Shown here piece by piece: positions 45,434 to 54,402 of a DNA stretch of 64,000 nucleotides. The first letter of the stretch is position 1. Each line of letters opens with the position of its first letter. The stretch is from the NCBI RefSeq assembly GCF_021650705.1, contig NZ_CP087138.1, positions 992,001 to 1,056,000 on the forward strand, given 5' to 3'. The position numbers and the translations under genes are program-made. Under the pieces are notes generated by a model, which worked only from the letters and a program-made list of their open reading frames with translations, made no database searches and was not told the DNA's origin. This stretch comes from Pseudomonas sp. KNUC1026. Lineage in GTDB: Bacteria; Pseudomonadota; Gammaproteobacteria; Pseudomonadales; Pseudomonadaceae.

Positions 45434-46338
45434 GCCTGGCGTTGATGTGTTTTTGCGCCGTGGCGTTGGACGCCTTGCTCGGTGAACCGAAACGCTGGCA
45501 CCCGCTGGTGGGCTTTGGCCGCCTGGCACAACGCCTGGAGCAGCGCTTCAATGCCGGTGGCCGCGGCTGGCGCAGCCATGGGGTCACGGCCTGGCTGGTG
45601 GCGGTGGTGCCGTTGACCCTGCTGTTCACCGCGCTGGCGTGGCTGCCGCTGGTCGGCACGTTGGTGCAGGTGCTGGCGCTGTACCTGGCCATCGGCATGC
45701 GCAGCCTGGGCGAGCACGTGATGCCGGTGGCGCGAGCACTGCAGGCCGGTGACCTGCCACAGGCGCGGCAGCGTGTGAGCTACCTGGTCAGCCGCCATAC
45801 CGAGGAGCTCGACGAAACCGGCGTCGCTCGCGCGGCCACCGAATCGGTGCTGGAGAACGGCAGCGACGCGATCTTCGCCGCGTTGTTCTGGTTCGTTGTG
45901 GCCGGCGTGCCGGGGGTGGTGCTGTACCGCCTGAGCAACACCCTCGATGCCATGTGGGGCTACCGCAACGAACGCTTCGAGCGCTTCGGCTGGGCCGCAG
46001 CGCGCATCGACGACGTGCTCAACTACGTGCCAGCACGGCTGGTGGCACTGACCTACGCGCTGCTGGGCCGCACCGCCCTGGCCCTGCGCTGCTGGCAGCG
46101 CCAGGCGCCGCAGTGGGACAGCCCCAACGCAGGCCCGGTGATGGCCGCCGGGGCCGGCGCGCTGGGCGTGGAGCTGGGCGGCGCTGCGACCTACCACGGC
46201 GAGGTGCATACCCGCGCGCAACTGGGTGAAGGCCCGCCGGCCGATGCATCGTCCATCGAGCGCGGCTGGCAGCTGGTGCAGCGCGGGGTGTGGTTATGGC
46301 TGCTGATTATTGCTCTGGGAGCGCTGCTCGATGCTTGA
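45430..46338 (+). CDS. cbiB: Adenosylcobinamide-phosphate synthase
   Basis: Membrane protein (also called CobD in the Pseudomonas denitrificans nomenclature) that attaches aminopropanol phosphate to adenosylcobyric acid. 302 aa. Signatures are [20 protein letters not shown] at the N-terminus, [39 protein letters not shown] and [20 protein letters not shown]. About four membrane segments. It overlaps bluB by four bases and the next gene by eight. Confidence 0.95.
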   Translation: MSLALMCFCAVALDALLGEPKRWHPLVGFGRLAQRLEQRFNAGGRGWRSHGVTAWLVAVVPLTLLFTALAWLPLVGTLVQVLALYLAIGMRSLGEHVMPVARALQAGDLPQARQRVSYLVSRHTEELDETGVARAATESVLENGSDAIFAALFWFVVAGVPGVVLYRLSNTLDAMWGYRNERFERFGWAAARIDDVLNYVPARLVALTYALLGRTALALRCWQRQAPQWDSPNAGPVMAAGAGALGVELGGAATYHGEVHTRAQLGEGPPADASSIERGWQLVQRGVWLWLLIIALGALLDA

Positions 46339-47323
46339 ACACGGCGGCAAGCTCAAGGCTGCTGCCGAGCGCTTCGGTGTGCCGCTTGCGCAGTGGCTCG
46401 ACCTTTCCACGGGCCTTGCGCCCTGGCCGTTCCAGGTGCCGGAGATTCCGCTCAAGGCCTGGGCGCGGCTGCCGGAAACCGACGACGGCCTGGAGGCTGC
46501 CGCGCGCCAGTACTACAACGCCAGCCAGTTGCTGGCGGTGCCCGGCTCGCAAGCGGCCATTCAAGCGCTGCCTCGGCTGCGCCGGCCGGGCAAGGTGGCG
46601 GTGCTCTCGCCCTGTTACGCCGAGCACGCCGAGGCCTGGCGCCGCGGCGGGCATGTGGTGCGGGAAATCGCCGACGCCGAGGTGGACTACTTTCTCGACA
46701 GCGTCGATGTGCTGGTGGTGGTGAACCCCAACAACCCGACCGGGCGCATGCTTAGCGCCAACGAGCTGTTGCAGTGGCACGCGCGGCTCAGCCAGCGCGG
46801 CGGCTGGCTGGTGGTGGACGAGGCCTTCATGGACACCACCCCGGAACTGTCGCTGGCGCTGCACGCCGAGAGGCCAGGGCTGGTGGTGCTGCGCTCGTTC
46901 GGCAAATTCTTCGGCCTGGCCGGTGTGCGCCTGGGCTTCGTGCTCGGAGAAGGGCGGCTGTTGCGGCTGCTGGCCGAGCAGATCGGTCCCTGGGCGGTGC
47001 CTGGCCCCACCCGCGAGGTCGGCCGCGCCTGCCTGCTGGATGTAGCGGCGCAACGTGCTCAGGTGGAGCGCAGCCTCGCTGCCAGCCAGCGCCTGGCGGC
47101 TTTGCTGGCGGCCCACGGGTACGCGCCGCAAGGCGGTTGCGCGCTGTTCCAATGGTTTTGTACTGCCCATGCGCTGGCGCTTCACGAGCACATGGGCGCG
47201 CGCGGCATCCTGCTGCGCCTGTTCGTTCACAACAGCAGCCTGCGCCTGGGCCTGCCGCCGGATGATGCCGGCTTCGAGCGCCTGGCCGATGCCCTGGAGG
47301 CTTTCAGCACATGCCAACCCTGA
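46331..47323 (+). CDS. cobD: Threonine-phosphate decarboxylase
   Basis: PLP-dependent decarboxylase making (R)-1-amino-2-propanol phosphate for the nucleotide loop (CobD of Salmonella, CobC of P. denitrificans). 330 aa. The N-terminal [15 protein letters not shown] and [13 protein letters not shown] are typical. Catalytic landmarks are [26 protein letters not shown] and the Schiff-base lysine in [16 protein letters not shown] near residue 198. It starts inside the end of cbiB and overlaps cobQ by 13 bases. Confidence 0.93.
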   Translation: MLEHGGKLKAAAERFGVPLAQWLDLSTGLAPWPFQVPEIPLKAWARLPETDDGLEAAARQYYNASQLLAVPGSQAAIQALPRLRRPGKVAVLSPCYAEHAEAWRRGGHVVREIADAEVDYFLDSVDVLVVVNPNNPTGRMLSANELLQWHARLSQRGGWLVVDEAFMDTTPELSLALHAERPGLVVLRSFGKFFGLAGVRLGFVLGEGRLLRLLAEQIGPWAVPGPTREVGRACLLDVAAQRAQVERSLAASQRLAALLAAHGYAPQGGCALFQWFCTAHALALHEHMGARGILLRLFVHNSSLRLGLPPDDAGFERLADALEAFSTCQP

Positions 47324-48780
47324 TGGTGCAAGGCACCACCTCCGATGCCGGTAAAAGCACCCTGGTGAGCGCGTTGTGCCGCTGGTACCGACGCCAGGGG
47401 CTGAGCGTCGTACCGTTCAAGCCGCAGAACATGGCGCTCAACAGCGCGGTGACTGCCGAAGGTGGCGAGATCGGCCGCGCCCAGGCGGTGCAGGCCCAGG
47501 CCTGCGGGCTGGCGCCGCACACCGACATGAACCCGGTACTGCTAAAACCCAACAGCGAAACCGGCGCGCAGGTGATCATCCACGGCAAGGCGGTCGGCAA
47601 CATGAACGCCAGCGCCTACCACGGCTACAAGGCCACCGCGATGCAGGCGGTGCTGGCCTCGCACCAGCGCCTGCGCGAACGCTATGACCTGGTGCTGGTG
47701 GAGGGCGCCGGTTCGCCGGCCGAAATCAACCTGCGCGAGGGCGACATCGCCAACATGGGTTTCGCCGAGGCGGTGGATTGCCCGGTGATCCTGGTGGCCG
47801 ACATCCACCGTGGCGGGGTGTTCGCCCACCTGGTCGGCACCTTGGCATTGCTCTCGGCCAGCGAACAGGCACGGGTCAAAGGCTTCGTCATCAACTGCTT
47901 CCGGGGCGACCTGGCGATGTTGCAGCCGGGCCTGGACTGGCTTGAGGCGCACACCGGCAAGCCGGTACTGGGCGTGCTGCCGTACCTGGCCGATCTGCAC
48001 CTGGAGGCCGAAGACGGCCTTGACCGTCGGCAGAGCCTGAGCAAGGCCGAGCACGTGCTCAAGGTGATCGTCCCGGTGCTGCCACGCATCAGCAACCACA
48101 CCGACTTCGACCCGTTGCGCCTGCACCCGCAGGTCGACCTGCAATTCATCGGGCCCGGCGAGCCGATCCCGCCTGCCGACCTGATCATCCTGCCCGGCTC
48201 CAAGAGCGTACGCAGTGACCTCGAACGCCTGCGCGCCGGTGGCTGGGAGGCGGCCATTGCGCGCCACCTGCGTTTCGGCGGCAAGCTGTTGGGCATTTGC
48301 GGCGGTTTGCAGATGCTCGGTGAGCGCATCGCCGACCCGCACGGCCTCGAAGGCCCGGCCGGCGACAGCGCCGGGCTCGGCTGGCTGGTACTGAGCACGC
48401 AACTGGAGCCGGAAAAACAACTGCGCAATGTGCAGGGCACCTTGTGCCAGGGGCAGGTGCCGGTGAGCGGTTATGAAATCCACGCGGGCGTCACTCGGGG
48501 CGCGGCGTTGCAACAGCCGGCAGTGTTGCTCGACGACGGCCGCAAGGACGGGGCGATCAGCTCTTGTGGCCAGGTGATGGGCACTTACTTGCATGGCCTG
48601 TTCGAAGGCCAGCAGGCTTGCCAGGCGCTGCTGCAGTGGGCTGGGCTCGAACAGGTGCAGCCGGTGGACTACCAGGCCCTGCGCGAGCGCGACATCGAGC
48701 GCCTGGCCGACCTTGTCGAGCGCCACCTGAACACTACGCAACTCAAGGCGCTAGGCGCGGAGGCGGCATGCTGCAACTGA
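47311..48780 (+). CDS. cobQ: Cobyric acid synthase
   Basis: Amidates side chains b, d, e and g of adenosylcobyrinic acid diamide with glutamine and ATP. 489 aa, normal for the family. The N-terminal synthetase domain has the P-loop [40 protein letters not shown] and [20 protein letters not shown]. The C-terminal amidotransferase has [14 protein letters not shown], catalytic Cys in [13 protein letters not shown] near residue 330 and the His in [10 protein letters not shown]. Frame intact. Confidence 0.96.
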   Translation: MPTLMVQGTTSDAGKSTLVSALCRWYRRQGLSVVPFKPQNMALNSAVTAEGGEIGRAQAVQAQACGLAPHTDMNPVLLKPNSETGAQVIIHGKAVGNMNASAYHGYKATAMQAVLASHQRLRERYDLVLVEGAGSPAEINLREGDIANMGFAEAVDCPVILVADIHRGGVFAHLVGTLALLSASEQARVKGFVINCFRGDLAMLQPGLDWLEAHTGKPVLGVLPYLADLHLEAEDGLDRRQSLSKAEHVLKVIVPVLPRISNHTDFDPLRLHPQVDLQFIGPGEPIPPADLIILPGSKSVRSDLERLRAGGWEAAIARHLRFGGKLLGICGGLQMLGERIADPHGLEGPAGDSAGLGWLVLSTQLEPEKQLRNVQGTLCQGQVPVSGYEIHAGVTRGAALQQPAVLLDDGRKDGAISSCGQVMGTYLHGLFEGQQACQALLQWAGLEQVQPVDYQALRERDIERLADLVERHLNTTQLKALGAEAACCN

Positions 48781-49286
48781 TCCTGGGCGGTGCCCGCTCC
48801 GGCAAGAGCGCCCTGGCCGAGCGCCTGGCGCTGCCATTGGCCGAGGTTACCTACATCGCCACCAGCCAGCCGGTGGATGCCGAGCTGGACGAACGCGTGC
48901 GCCTGCACCGCGCCCGGCGCCCGGCGCATTGGGCGCTGGTCGAAGAGCCGCTGGACCTGGCAGGCACGTTGCGCCGCCTGGCCCGGCCAGACCACTGCCT
49001 GCTGGTGGATTGCCTGACCCTGTGGCTGACCAACCTGCTGCTGCTCGAAGACGACGCGCGCCTGGAGCAGCATTGCCAGGCGCTGCTCGGCGCGTTGCCG
49101 GGCTTGCCCGGTGAGGTGATCTTCGTAAGTAATGAAAGCGGCCTGGGGGTGGTCCCCCTGGGCGAGCTGACGCGGCGTTACGTCGACCGCGCCGGCCTGT
49201 TGCACCAAGCCGTCGCCGCACAATGCCAGCGCGTGGTGCTGACGGTCGCCGGCCTTCCTCTTGTCTTGAAAGGGCCTTCCCTATGA
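48768..49286 (+). CDS. cobU: Adenosylcobinamide kinase / cobinamide-phosphate guanylyltransferase
   Basis: Bifunctional enzyme (CobP in P. denitrificans) that phosphorylates adenosylcobinamide and activates it with GTP. 172 aa. The P-loop is [18 protein letters not shown] (about 4-21), followed by [20 protein letters not shown] with its guanylylated-residue region, [12 protein letters not shown] and [20 protein letters not shown]. It overlaps cobQ by 13 bases and cobT by four. Confidence 0.95.
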   Translation: MLQLILGGARSGKSALAERLALPLAEVTYIATSQPVDAELDERVRLHRARRPAHWALVEEPLDLAGTLRRLARPDHCLLVDCLTLWLTNLLLLEDDARLEQHCQALLGALPGLPGEVIFVSNESGLGVVPLGELTRRYVDRAGLLHQAVAAQCQRVVLTVAGLPLVLKGPSL

Positions 49287-50333
49287 GCCAGACCTGGTGG
49301 CTTGAACCCTGCAAAACTCCCGATTCGCAAGCGACCGAAGCCGCTTTGGCGCGCCAGCAGCAATTGACCAAACCTACTGGCGCCCTGGGCGAGCTGGAGG
49401 CTGCGGCGGTGCGCCTGGCCGGCCTGCAGGGGCGCGAGCGGCCGCAGGCCGAGCAGGTGTTCATCGCGTTGTTCCGCAGGCGACCACGGTGTGGTGGCCG
49501 AGGGCGTTTCGCCGTATCCGCAGGCCGTGACCGGGCAGATGCTGCTCAACTTCGTCAACGGCGGCGCTGCGATCAGCGTGTTGGCGCGGCAGCTCGGCGC
49601 GCAACTGGAGGTGGTCGACCTGGGCACGGTGAGCAACCTCTCGTTGCCGGGCGTGCGCCACCTCAACCTTGGCCCCGGCACTGCCAATTTCACACAAGGC
49701 CCAGCGATGTCGCAGGCTCAGCTGGAGCAGGCACTGGCGGCGGGGCGTGAGGCGGCGATGCGCGCTTGTGAAGGGGGCGCGGAACTGTTCGTCGCCGGTG
49801 AGATGGGCATCGGCAACACCACCGCGGCCAGCGCACTGGCGTGTGCATTGCTCGGCTGCGAGCCGGCGCTGATGGTCGGCCCCGGCACCGGCCTGGATGC
49901 CAGCGGCGTGCGCCACAAGGCCGAGGTGATAGGCCGTGCGCTGGCGTTGCATCGCCAGGCTCAAGGGCCGCTGGATATTCTGGCTGCTCTGGGCGGCTTC
50001 GAGATCGCTGCGCTGGTGGGCGCCTATCTGGGCTGCGCTCAACAGGGTGTGGCGGTGTTGGTCGATGGCTTTATATGCAGCGTTGCGGCCTTGATCGCCT
50101 GCCGCGTCAATGCGGGTGTTGCGCCATGGCTGTTCTTCGGCCACCAGGGCGCCGAGCCTGGCCATCGCGGTGTGCTTGAAGCCTTGCACGCCAAGCCGTT
50201 GCTGGCGCTGGGCCTGCGCCTGGGTGAGGGCAGTGGTGCTGCACTGGCGGTGCCATTGCTGCGCCTGGCTTGCGCACTGCACGGGCAGATGGCGACCTTC
50301 GCCGAAGCCGCCGTGGCTGATCGCCCGGCATGA
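49283..50333 (+). pseudogene. cobT: Nicotinate-nucleotide-DMB phosphoribosyltransferase, frame broken once
   Basis: Activates DMB to alpha-ribazole phosphate (CobU in P. denitrificans). About 350 aa when joined, starting [20 protein letters not shown]. After the early [20 protein letters not shown] one extra C at about 49474 disrupts [20 protein letters not shown], the conserved substrate loop. The rest ([50 protein letters not shown], catalytic Glu near the C-terminal [15 protein letters not shown]) is intact. The break is probably a sequencing error. ATGA overlaps at both ends. Confidence 0.92.
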
Positions 50334-50905
50334 ACCTGCGCCTGAGCCTGCTGCGCCACGGTGAAACCGAATTGGGCGGCGCCTTGCGCGGCAGCCTGGA
50401 CGACGCTCTCACCCCAGCGGGCTGGGCGCAGATGCAAGCCGCCGTGCAAGGGCAGGGGCCGTGGAACCGCGTGGTCAGCTCGCCACTGCAACGGTGTGCG
50501 GGTTTCGCGGCCACCCTGGGCTCGCCGTTGGTGCTGGAGCCGCGCCTGCAGGAGCTGCATTTCGGAGACTGGGAGGGCATGGCCCTGGCGCAAGTTCACG
50601 AGCAGTACAGCGAAGCGCTGGGCCGATTCTGGGCCTCGCCGTACGAGCACACACCGCCCAACGCCGAGCCGGTGGCCGCCTTTGCTGAACGGGTGTGGGC
50701 GGCCTTGGCAGACCTCGCCCGGCGGTACCCTGGCGAACATCTGCTACTGGTGACCCACGGCGGGGTGATGCGCCTGCTGCTGGCGGCAGCGCGGGGCGTG
50801 CCGCGTGATGCGCTGCTACAGGTCGCCGTCACCCATGGCCAGCTCAGCACGTTGATCTGGCAGAACGGGGAAGTGAGCGAGGTAACGACATGCTCGGCGG
50901 CCTGA
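50330..50905 (+). CDS. cobC: Alpha-ribazole phosphatase-like histidine phosphatase
   Basis: Removes phosphate from alpha-ribazole 5'-phosphate or from adenosylcobalamin 5'-phosphate late in nucleotide loop assembly. 191 aa, phosphoglycerate-mutase fold. The catalytic [15 protein letters not shown] is at about 7-21, followed by [33 protein letters not shown] and the second catalytic His in [13 protein letters not shown]. Overlaps with cobT (four bases) and cobS (16 bases) place it firmly in the operon. Confidence 0.9.
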   Translation: MNLRLSLLRHGETELGGALRGSLDDALTPAGWAQMQAAVQGQGPWNRVVSSPLQRCAGFAATLGSPLVLEPRLQELHFGDWEGMALAQVHEQYSEALGRFWASPYEHTPPNAEPVAAFAERVWAALADLARRYPGEHLLLVTHGGVMRLLLAAARGVPRDALLQVAVTHGQLSTLIWQNGEVSEVTTCSAA

Positions 50906-51609
50906 TCGCGTTGCAGTTCCTCAGCAGCCTGCCAGTGCGCTTGCCCGGCATGCCAAGCCCGCAAGCATTGGGCCGCTCGGTGCTCTGGTATCCGCTGGTG
51001 GGTGGCGTGTTCGCTGCGCTACTGGCCGTGTTGAGTGCCTTACTGGCCGCAGCGCCGCCACTGATGCACGCGGCGCTTGTTCTGGCTGCGTGGGTCGCGC
51101 TCAGTGGCGGGCTGCATCTGGACGGCCTGGCCGACAGCGCTGACGCATGGATCGGTGGCTATGGCGACCGCGAGCGCACCCTGGCGATCATGAAGGACCC
51201 GCGAAGCGGCCCGATGGCGGTGGTGGTGCTGGTGCTGCTGCTGTTGCTCAAGTTCGCCGCGCTGCTGGCATTGCTTGGCCTGGGCCTTGCGTGGTGGTGG
51301 GTACCGGTGCTGGGGCGCACGGCCTTGCTGGGCTTGTTCCTCACAACACCGTATGTACGCGCAGGGGGCCTTGGCGCGGCACTGGCTGCGCATTTGCCGC
51401 GCGAGGCAGGGTGGGCTGTGCTGGGAATGGTCGCATTGCTGAGCCTTTGGTTGCTGCCACTGGCGGTGCTGCTGGCAGGGTTGCTTGCCTTCATCGCCTT
51501 GCGCGGGTTGATGCTGCGCAGGCTTGGCGGCTGCACGGGGGATACCGCCGGCGCGATGCTGGAACTGCTCGAGTGCGTGGTGCTGGTGGCGGCTGCGCTG
51601 TATTGCTGA
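50890..51609 (+). CDS. cobS: Adenosylcobinamide-GDP ribazoletransferase
   Basis: Inner membrane enzyme (CobV in P. denitrificans) that joins alpha-ribazole to adenosylcobinamide-GDP, the last or penultimate step of B12 synthesis. 239 aa with about six membrane helices. Signatures are ALQFLSSLPVRLPG at the N-terminus and GLHLDGLADSADAWIGGYGD followed by RTLAIMKDPRSGPMAVVVL, containing the acidic metal-binding residues. It is the last gene of the operon, followed by a terminator. Confidence 0.95.
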   Translation: MLGGLIALQFLSSLPVRLPGMPSPQALGRSVLWYPLVGGVFAALLAVLSALLAAAPPLMHAALVLAAWVALSGGLHLDGLADSADAWIGGYGDRERTLAIMKDPRSGPMAVVVLVLLLLLKFAALLALLGLGLAWWWVPVLGRTALLGLFLTTPYVRAGGLGAALAAHLPREAGWAVLGMVALLSLWLLPLAVLLAGLLAFIALRGLMLRRLGGCTGDTAGAMLELLECVVLVAAALYC

Positions 51610-51621
51610 CGCCCTCAAACA

Positions 51622-51647
51622 CGAAACCGCCCAAAGGGGCGGTTTCG
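51622..51647. terminator. Bidirectional-type terminator between cobS and fadL
   Basis: CGAAACCGCCC pairs with GGGCGGTTTCG across a four-base loop, with A/T-rich ends. It sits 12 bases after the cobS stop and 17 before the convergent fadL stop, so it can serve both. Confidence 0.8.
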
Positions 51648-51663
51648 TTGTTCCGGCCTGCGT

Positions 51664-52909
51664 TTAGAAGCGGTAGGTCAGCGAGGTACCTACGTTGTGC
51701 GAAGTGTTCTTGTAGGTCGCGTTGTAACGGCCGCGAGTGGCACTGGCCAGGTTCACGTCGACGTCTTCTTCCTTGAGGTAGGAGTACGCCACGTCGATGG
51801 TCAGGTTCTGCGTTGGGCTGTAGCCTGCGCCCACGCTGAAGATGCGGCGGTCACCCGACGGAATGCGCGGCGAACGGTCGGTGTTGTTGGTCGGCGATTG
51901 GTCGAGCATCACGCCGGTGCGTAGCGTCCATTGCTGGTTGACCTTGTAGGCGACGCCCAGGGAGTGAGCCCAGGTGTCGTGCCATTTCTCTTCTTCGCTG
52001 ACGGTGCCCAGGCGCGGGTTGTCGTTCTCCACGTCGATCGACTGCAGGCGGCTCCAGCGAGTCCAGGTGCTGCCACCGTAGAGGGTCCAGTGGTCGTCGA
52101 ACTGGTGGGCTGAAGGAGGCGTCGACCGACTCGGGGGTATCGAGGCTCAGGGAGGCATCGTATTTGCCGGCGGCGCCGACCAGCGGGAACACGCCTCCTG
52201 CGGTCTTGACGTGGCCGTCCAGGTTGTAGCTGACCTTGGAGTGGTAGGTCAGGCCCAGGCGGGTCTTGTCGGTCGCTTGAACCATCAGGCCGATGTTGTA
52301 GCCCACAGCGGTGTCGTCGCCCTTGATCTTGACCGAGCCGTCGCCGAACGGGCCGCCCGGAACACGGGAAGTGAGTTCGCCTTCGATACGGTTGATGGTG
52401 GGGCCGAAGCCGATGGAGACGCGATCATTGAAGGCATAGCTGACGGTAGGCTGGAAGGTGATCACCTTCACGACGCTCTTGTCGGCGAAGTAGCGGCCGG
52501 CATAGCCACTTTCATAGTCGGTGGACAGGCCGAACGGCACGTACACACCAAAGCCGACCGACCAGTGATCGTCGAGGGGTTTGACGTAATAACCCATCGG
52601 GATGCCGACCAGCGGAACCATGTCACCGTCGTTGCTGCCCTGGGCAGCGGCATTGCGGCCGTCGATGTCGGTTTTGGCATAGATGGCGGCGGCGCCGACG
52701 GTGAACTGCTCCTGTTTGAGCCGCGACATGCCCGCAGGGTTGGAAGAGACAGTGGAGGCATCTTCGGCGGCAGAAGAGCGGCCGGCAAAGCTGGTGCCCA
52801 TGCCGCTGACGGTCTGCTCGTTGATGGCGAAGCCGCTGGCGAAGATTTGCGAGGAGGCCAGGGTGATGGCCAGCCCCAGACCGGATTTGATCATTACATT
52901 ATTTTTCAT
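51664..52909 (-). pseudogene. FadL/TodX-family outer membrane transporter, frame broken once
   Basis: Outer membrane channel for long-chain fatty acids or other hydrophobic compounds. About 415 aa with a signal peptide ending IFAS. The FadL signature is GFAINEQTVSGMGTSFAGRS followed by DASTVSSNPAGMSRL, and the barrel ends TSLTYRF. An extra C at about 52107 (coding strand) disrupts the frame where DASFS should continue HQFDDHWTLYGGSTW. The remainder is intact, so an error is likely. It stands alone, convergent with the cobalamin operon. Confidence 0.88.
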
Positions 52910-53357
52910 TTTTGTTGTGACTCCATGGTGATCAACGAGACGCAAAGTACCAACATTTTTTCGGCTGCGCTATAGGCGCTATCCGTGATGTTAGAGCGGT
53001 TTTGTCCGACAATCCAACCCGCATGGAAACAGAAGGAAACAGAGTTGGAGAATGACCGTTTGGTCAGCCGCAGCGCAGGCGCGTCCGACAAATTTCATCC
53101 GGGATGAATTCGCAGGCTGGGAGGGTGGAGAAAATGTATCGGTGTTTGTCGGCTTCGACCGCAGAGGGCAGAGGCAGAAGTGGCATCGCGCGTTCCTCCT
53201 TGAAACAGGCGGCGGGCCCCAGCGCTGGCAGCGGTGAGATCGAACGGGGCCCGGCCGTCGAGCCCGAAAGGGCGGGCTCGATTTCAAGTGTAGTGTGAAT
53301 AAAGCGCGATAAAAGGCTGATCTGCCACCGTTTGTCGACTGCGTGGCAGCGCCTGTA
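52910..53357. other. Gap upstream of fadL
   Basis: About 450 bases with no supported gene. The first 100 bases are AT-rich and must hold the fadL promoter. A terminator-like hairpin lies at 53258-53284. No PsrA or other operator could be identified with confidence. Confidence 0.5.
53258..53284. terminator. Terminator-like hairpin
   Basis: TCGAGCCCG and CGGGCTCGA form a perfect nine-base stem around AAAGGG, followed by TTT. Its orientation would end a plus-strand transcript, but no plus-strand gene precedes it; a short RNA or fadL leader antisense transcript is possible. The downstream minus-strand gene ends 73 bases away. Confidence 0.5.
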
Positions 53358-53582
53358 TCAGGCCAGAAGAGCCTGGCGGGTACGGTCGATCACGGCCTGC
53401 AGCGGCGCGGGAGTAGCGTATTGATCGGGGTAGACGCGCTCGCTGCGGCAAGCCACGCCGTGCTCGTTGACGACGGTGAAACTGAAGCTGCCGTTGCGCG
53501 GTGCCAGGATCAGGCACTTCAGGGGCGCAAATGCGTGAGTCAGGGTGTTGATGGCCTCGAAGGCCTGGGCGTTGTGATTCAT
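53358..53582 (-). CDS. Small hypothetical protein, 74 aa
   Basis: Starts MNHNAQAFEAINTLTHAF and has a beta-rich middle (CLILAPRNGSFSFTVVNEHG). Soluble, no signal peptide. The family is unknown to me but composition and codon use are gene-like. An upstream Met eight codons earlier is possible. It is flanked by two long gene-free stretches. Confidence 0.6.
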   Translation of the reverse strand: MNHNAQAFEAINTLTHAFAPLKCLILAPRNGSFSFTVVNEHGVACRSERVYPDQYATPAPLQAVIDRTRQALLA

Positions 53583-54402
53583 TATGTGTGTTCCTGCTTG
53601 GGTCACGGATCAGAGCCGTGAGAAATCAAAACGTTCCAGTCACGCCAGCCCACACTGGGCCGCACGGAGAACCTGCTGGAACAATAGAGGCAGCTTGTGA
53701 CGCCTGTGTGAATGCGAAACGAGCCGTAAGCCGTACAACGAAGCGAGCTCTTCTCCCGGCGCAGGTCCGCGCGGCGGGGCAAGGTTCTGGTCAATCTGCC
53801 GGGCGGCTGGGCCATCGAAGGCTAAGCCGGCTGGGCCGTGAGGGTCCGTTCAGGGCAGCTATGGAGGGTATCGGCAGATACTTGAAAAGCTGGAGGGGGG
53901 ACTTGCGCGGCCAGGATTGAAGTGCAGCCTGGTACTGACAAGCGGCAAACCCTACAGGTACCGCTAAAATAAAGCAAGCAGTGAAAGCGGTAATTTGCAG
54001 CGTATAGAACCCGCCCAGCCCTCGGTTATGCGAAAAAGATCACAAAAAAGGTAAAACAAAGTGGTGCAGCCTCTTGCCTTCGTTTGGGGCGTTGTGCACA
54101 TGCGGCACCAGATTGTCACATTCACCGCCACGCCTCGCCGAAGCGCTTTGCTAGCCTGCTGCGACTTTTTAAGTCAATGAAAAAAACGCTTTTTTTGGCT
54201 GGTGAAAAAATCGACAGTTTGTCTGCAGGCCCCATCCCATAAGCCTTTGCGAGATATTGCAGCGGGTTGTCCACTAGGTTATCCACAGCTTCTGTGGATT
54301 GTGCGGCGCAGCCCTTCTAGGCCGGGCGCTGGCGGGTTTTTCCTTTATGAACAATTGTTTCCCTGGTTGGGAAAACTCCACAAGCGGCCTCCGGGACAGC
54401 CC
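53583..54402. other. 820-bp gene-free region with AT-rich, A-run-rich segment
   Basis: Between a small unknown gene and the 3' end of the sensor kinase. No convincing gene is seen. The part from about 53980 to 54360 is much more AT-rich than its surroundings, with A-runs, T-runs and a DnaA-box-containing hairpin at 54279-54299. A palindrome AACAATTGTT lies near 54351. It may carry an sRNA gene or regulatory DNA. Confidence 0.5.
54279..54299. promoter_or_regulatory. DnaA box within a perfect hairpin
   Basis: TTATCCACA (54279-54287) is a perfect consensus DnaA box. It overlaps the inverted repeat ATCCACAG-CTT-CTGTGGAT (54281-54299). It is isolated, so it is not an origin; it could be a chance match or a DnaA-titrating or regulatory site. 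Confidence 0.45.

Noticed and set aside
54279..54287. Replication origin candidate from a perfect DnaA box
   Set aside because: A single box without a cluster, AT-rich 13-mers or neighbouring dnaA/dnaN/rpmH genes does not make an origin.
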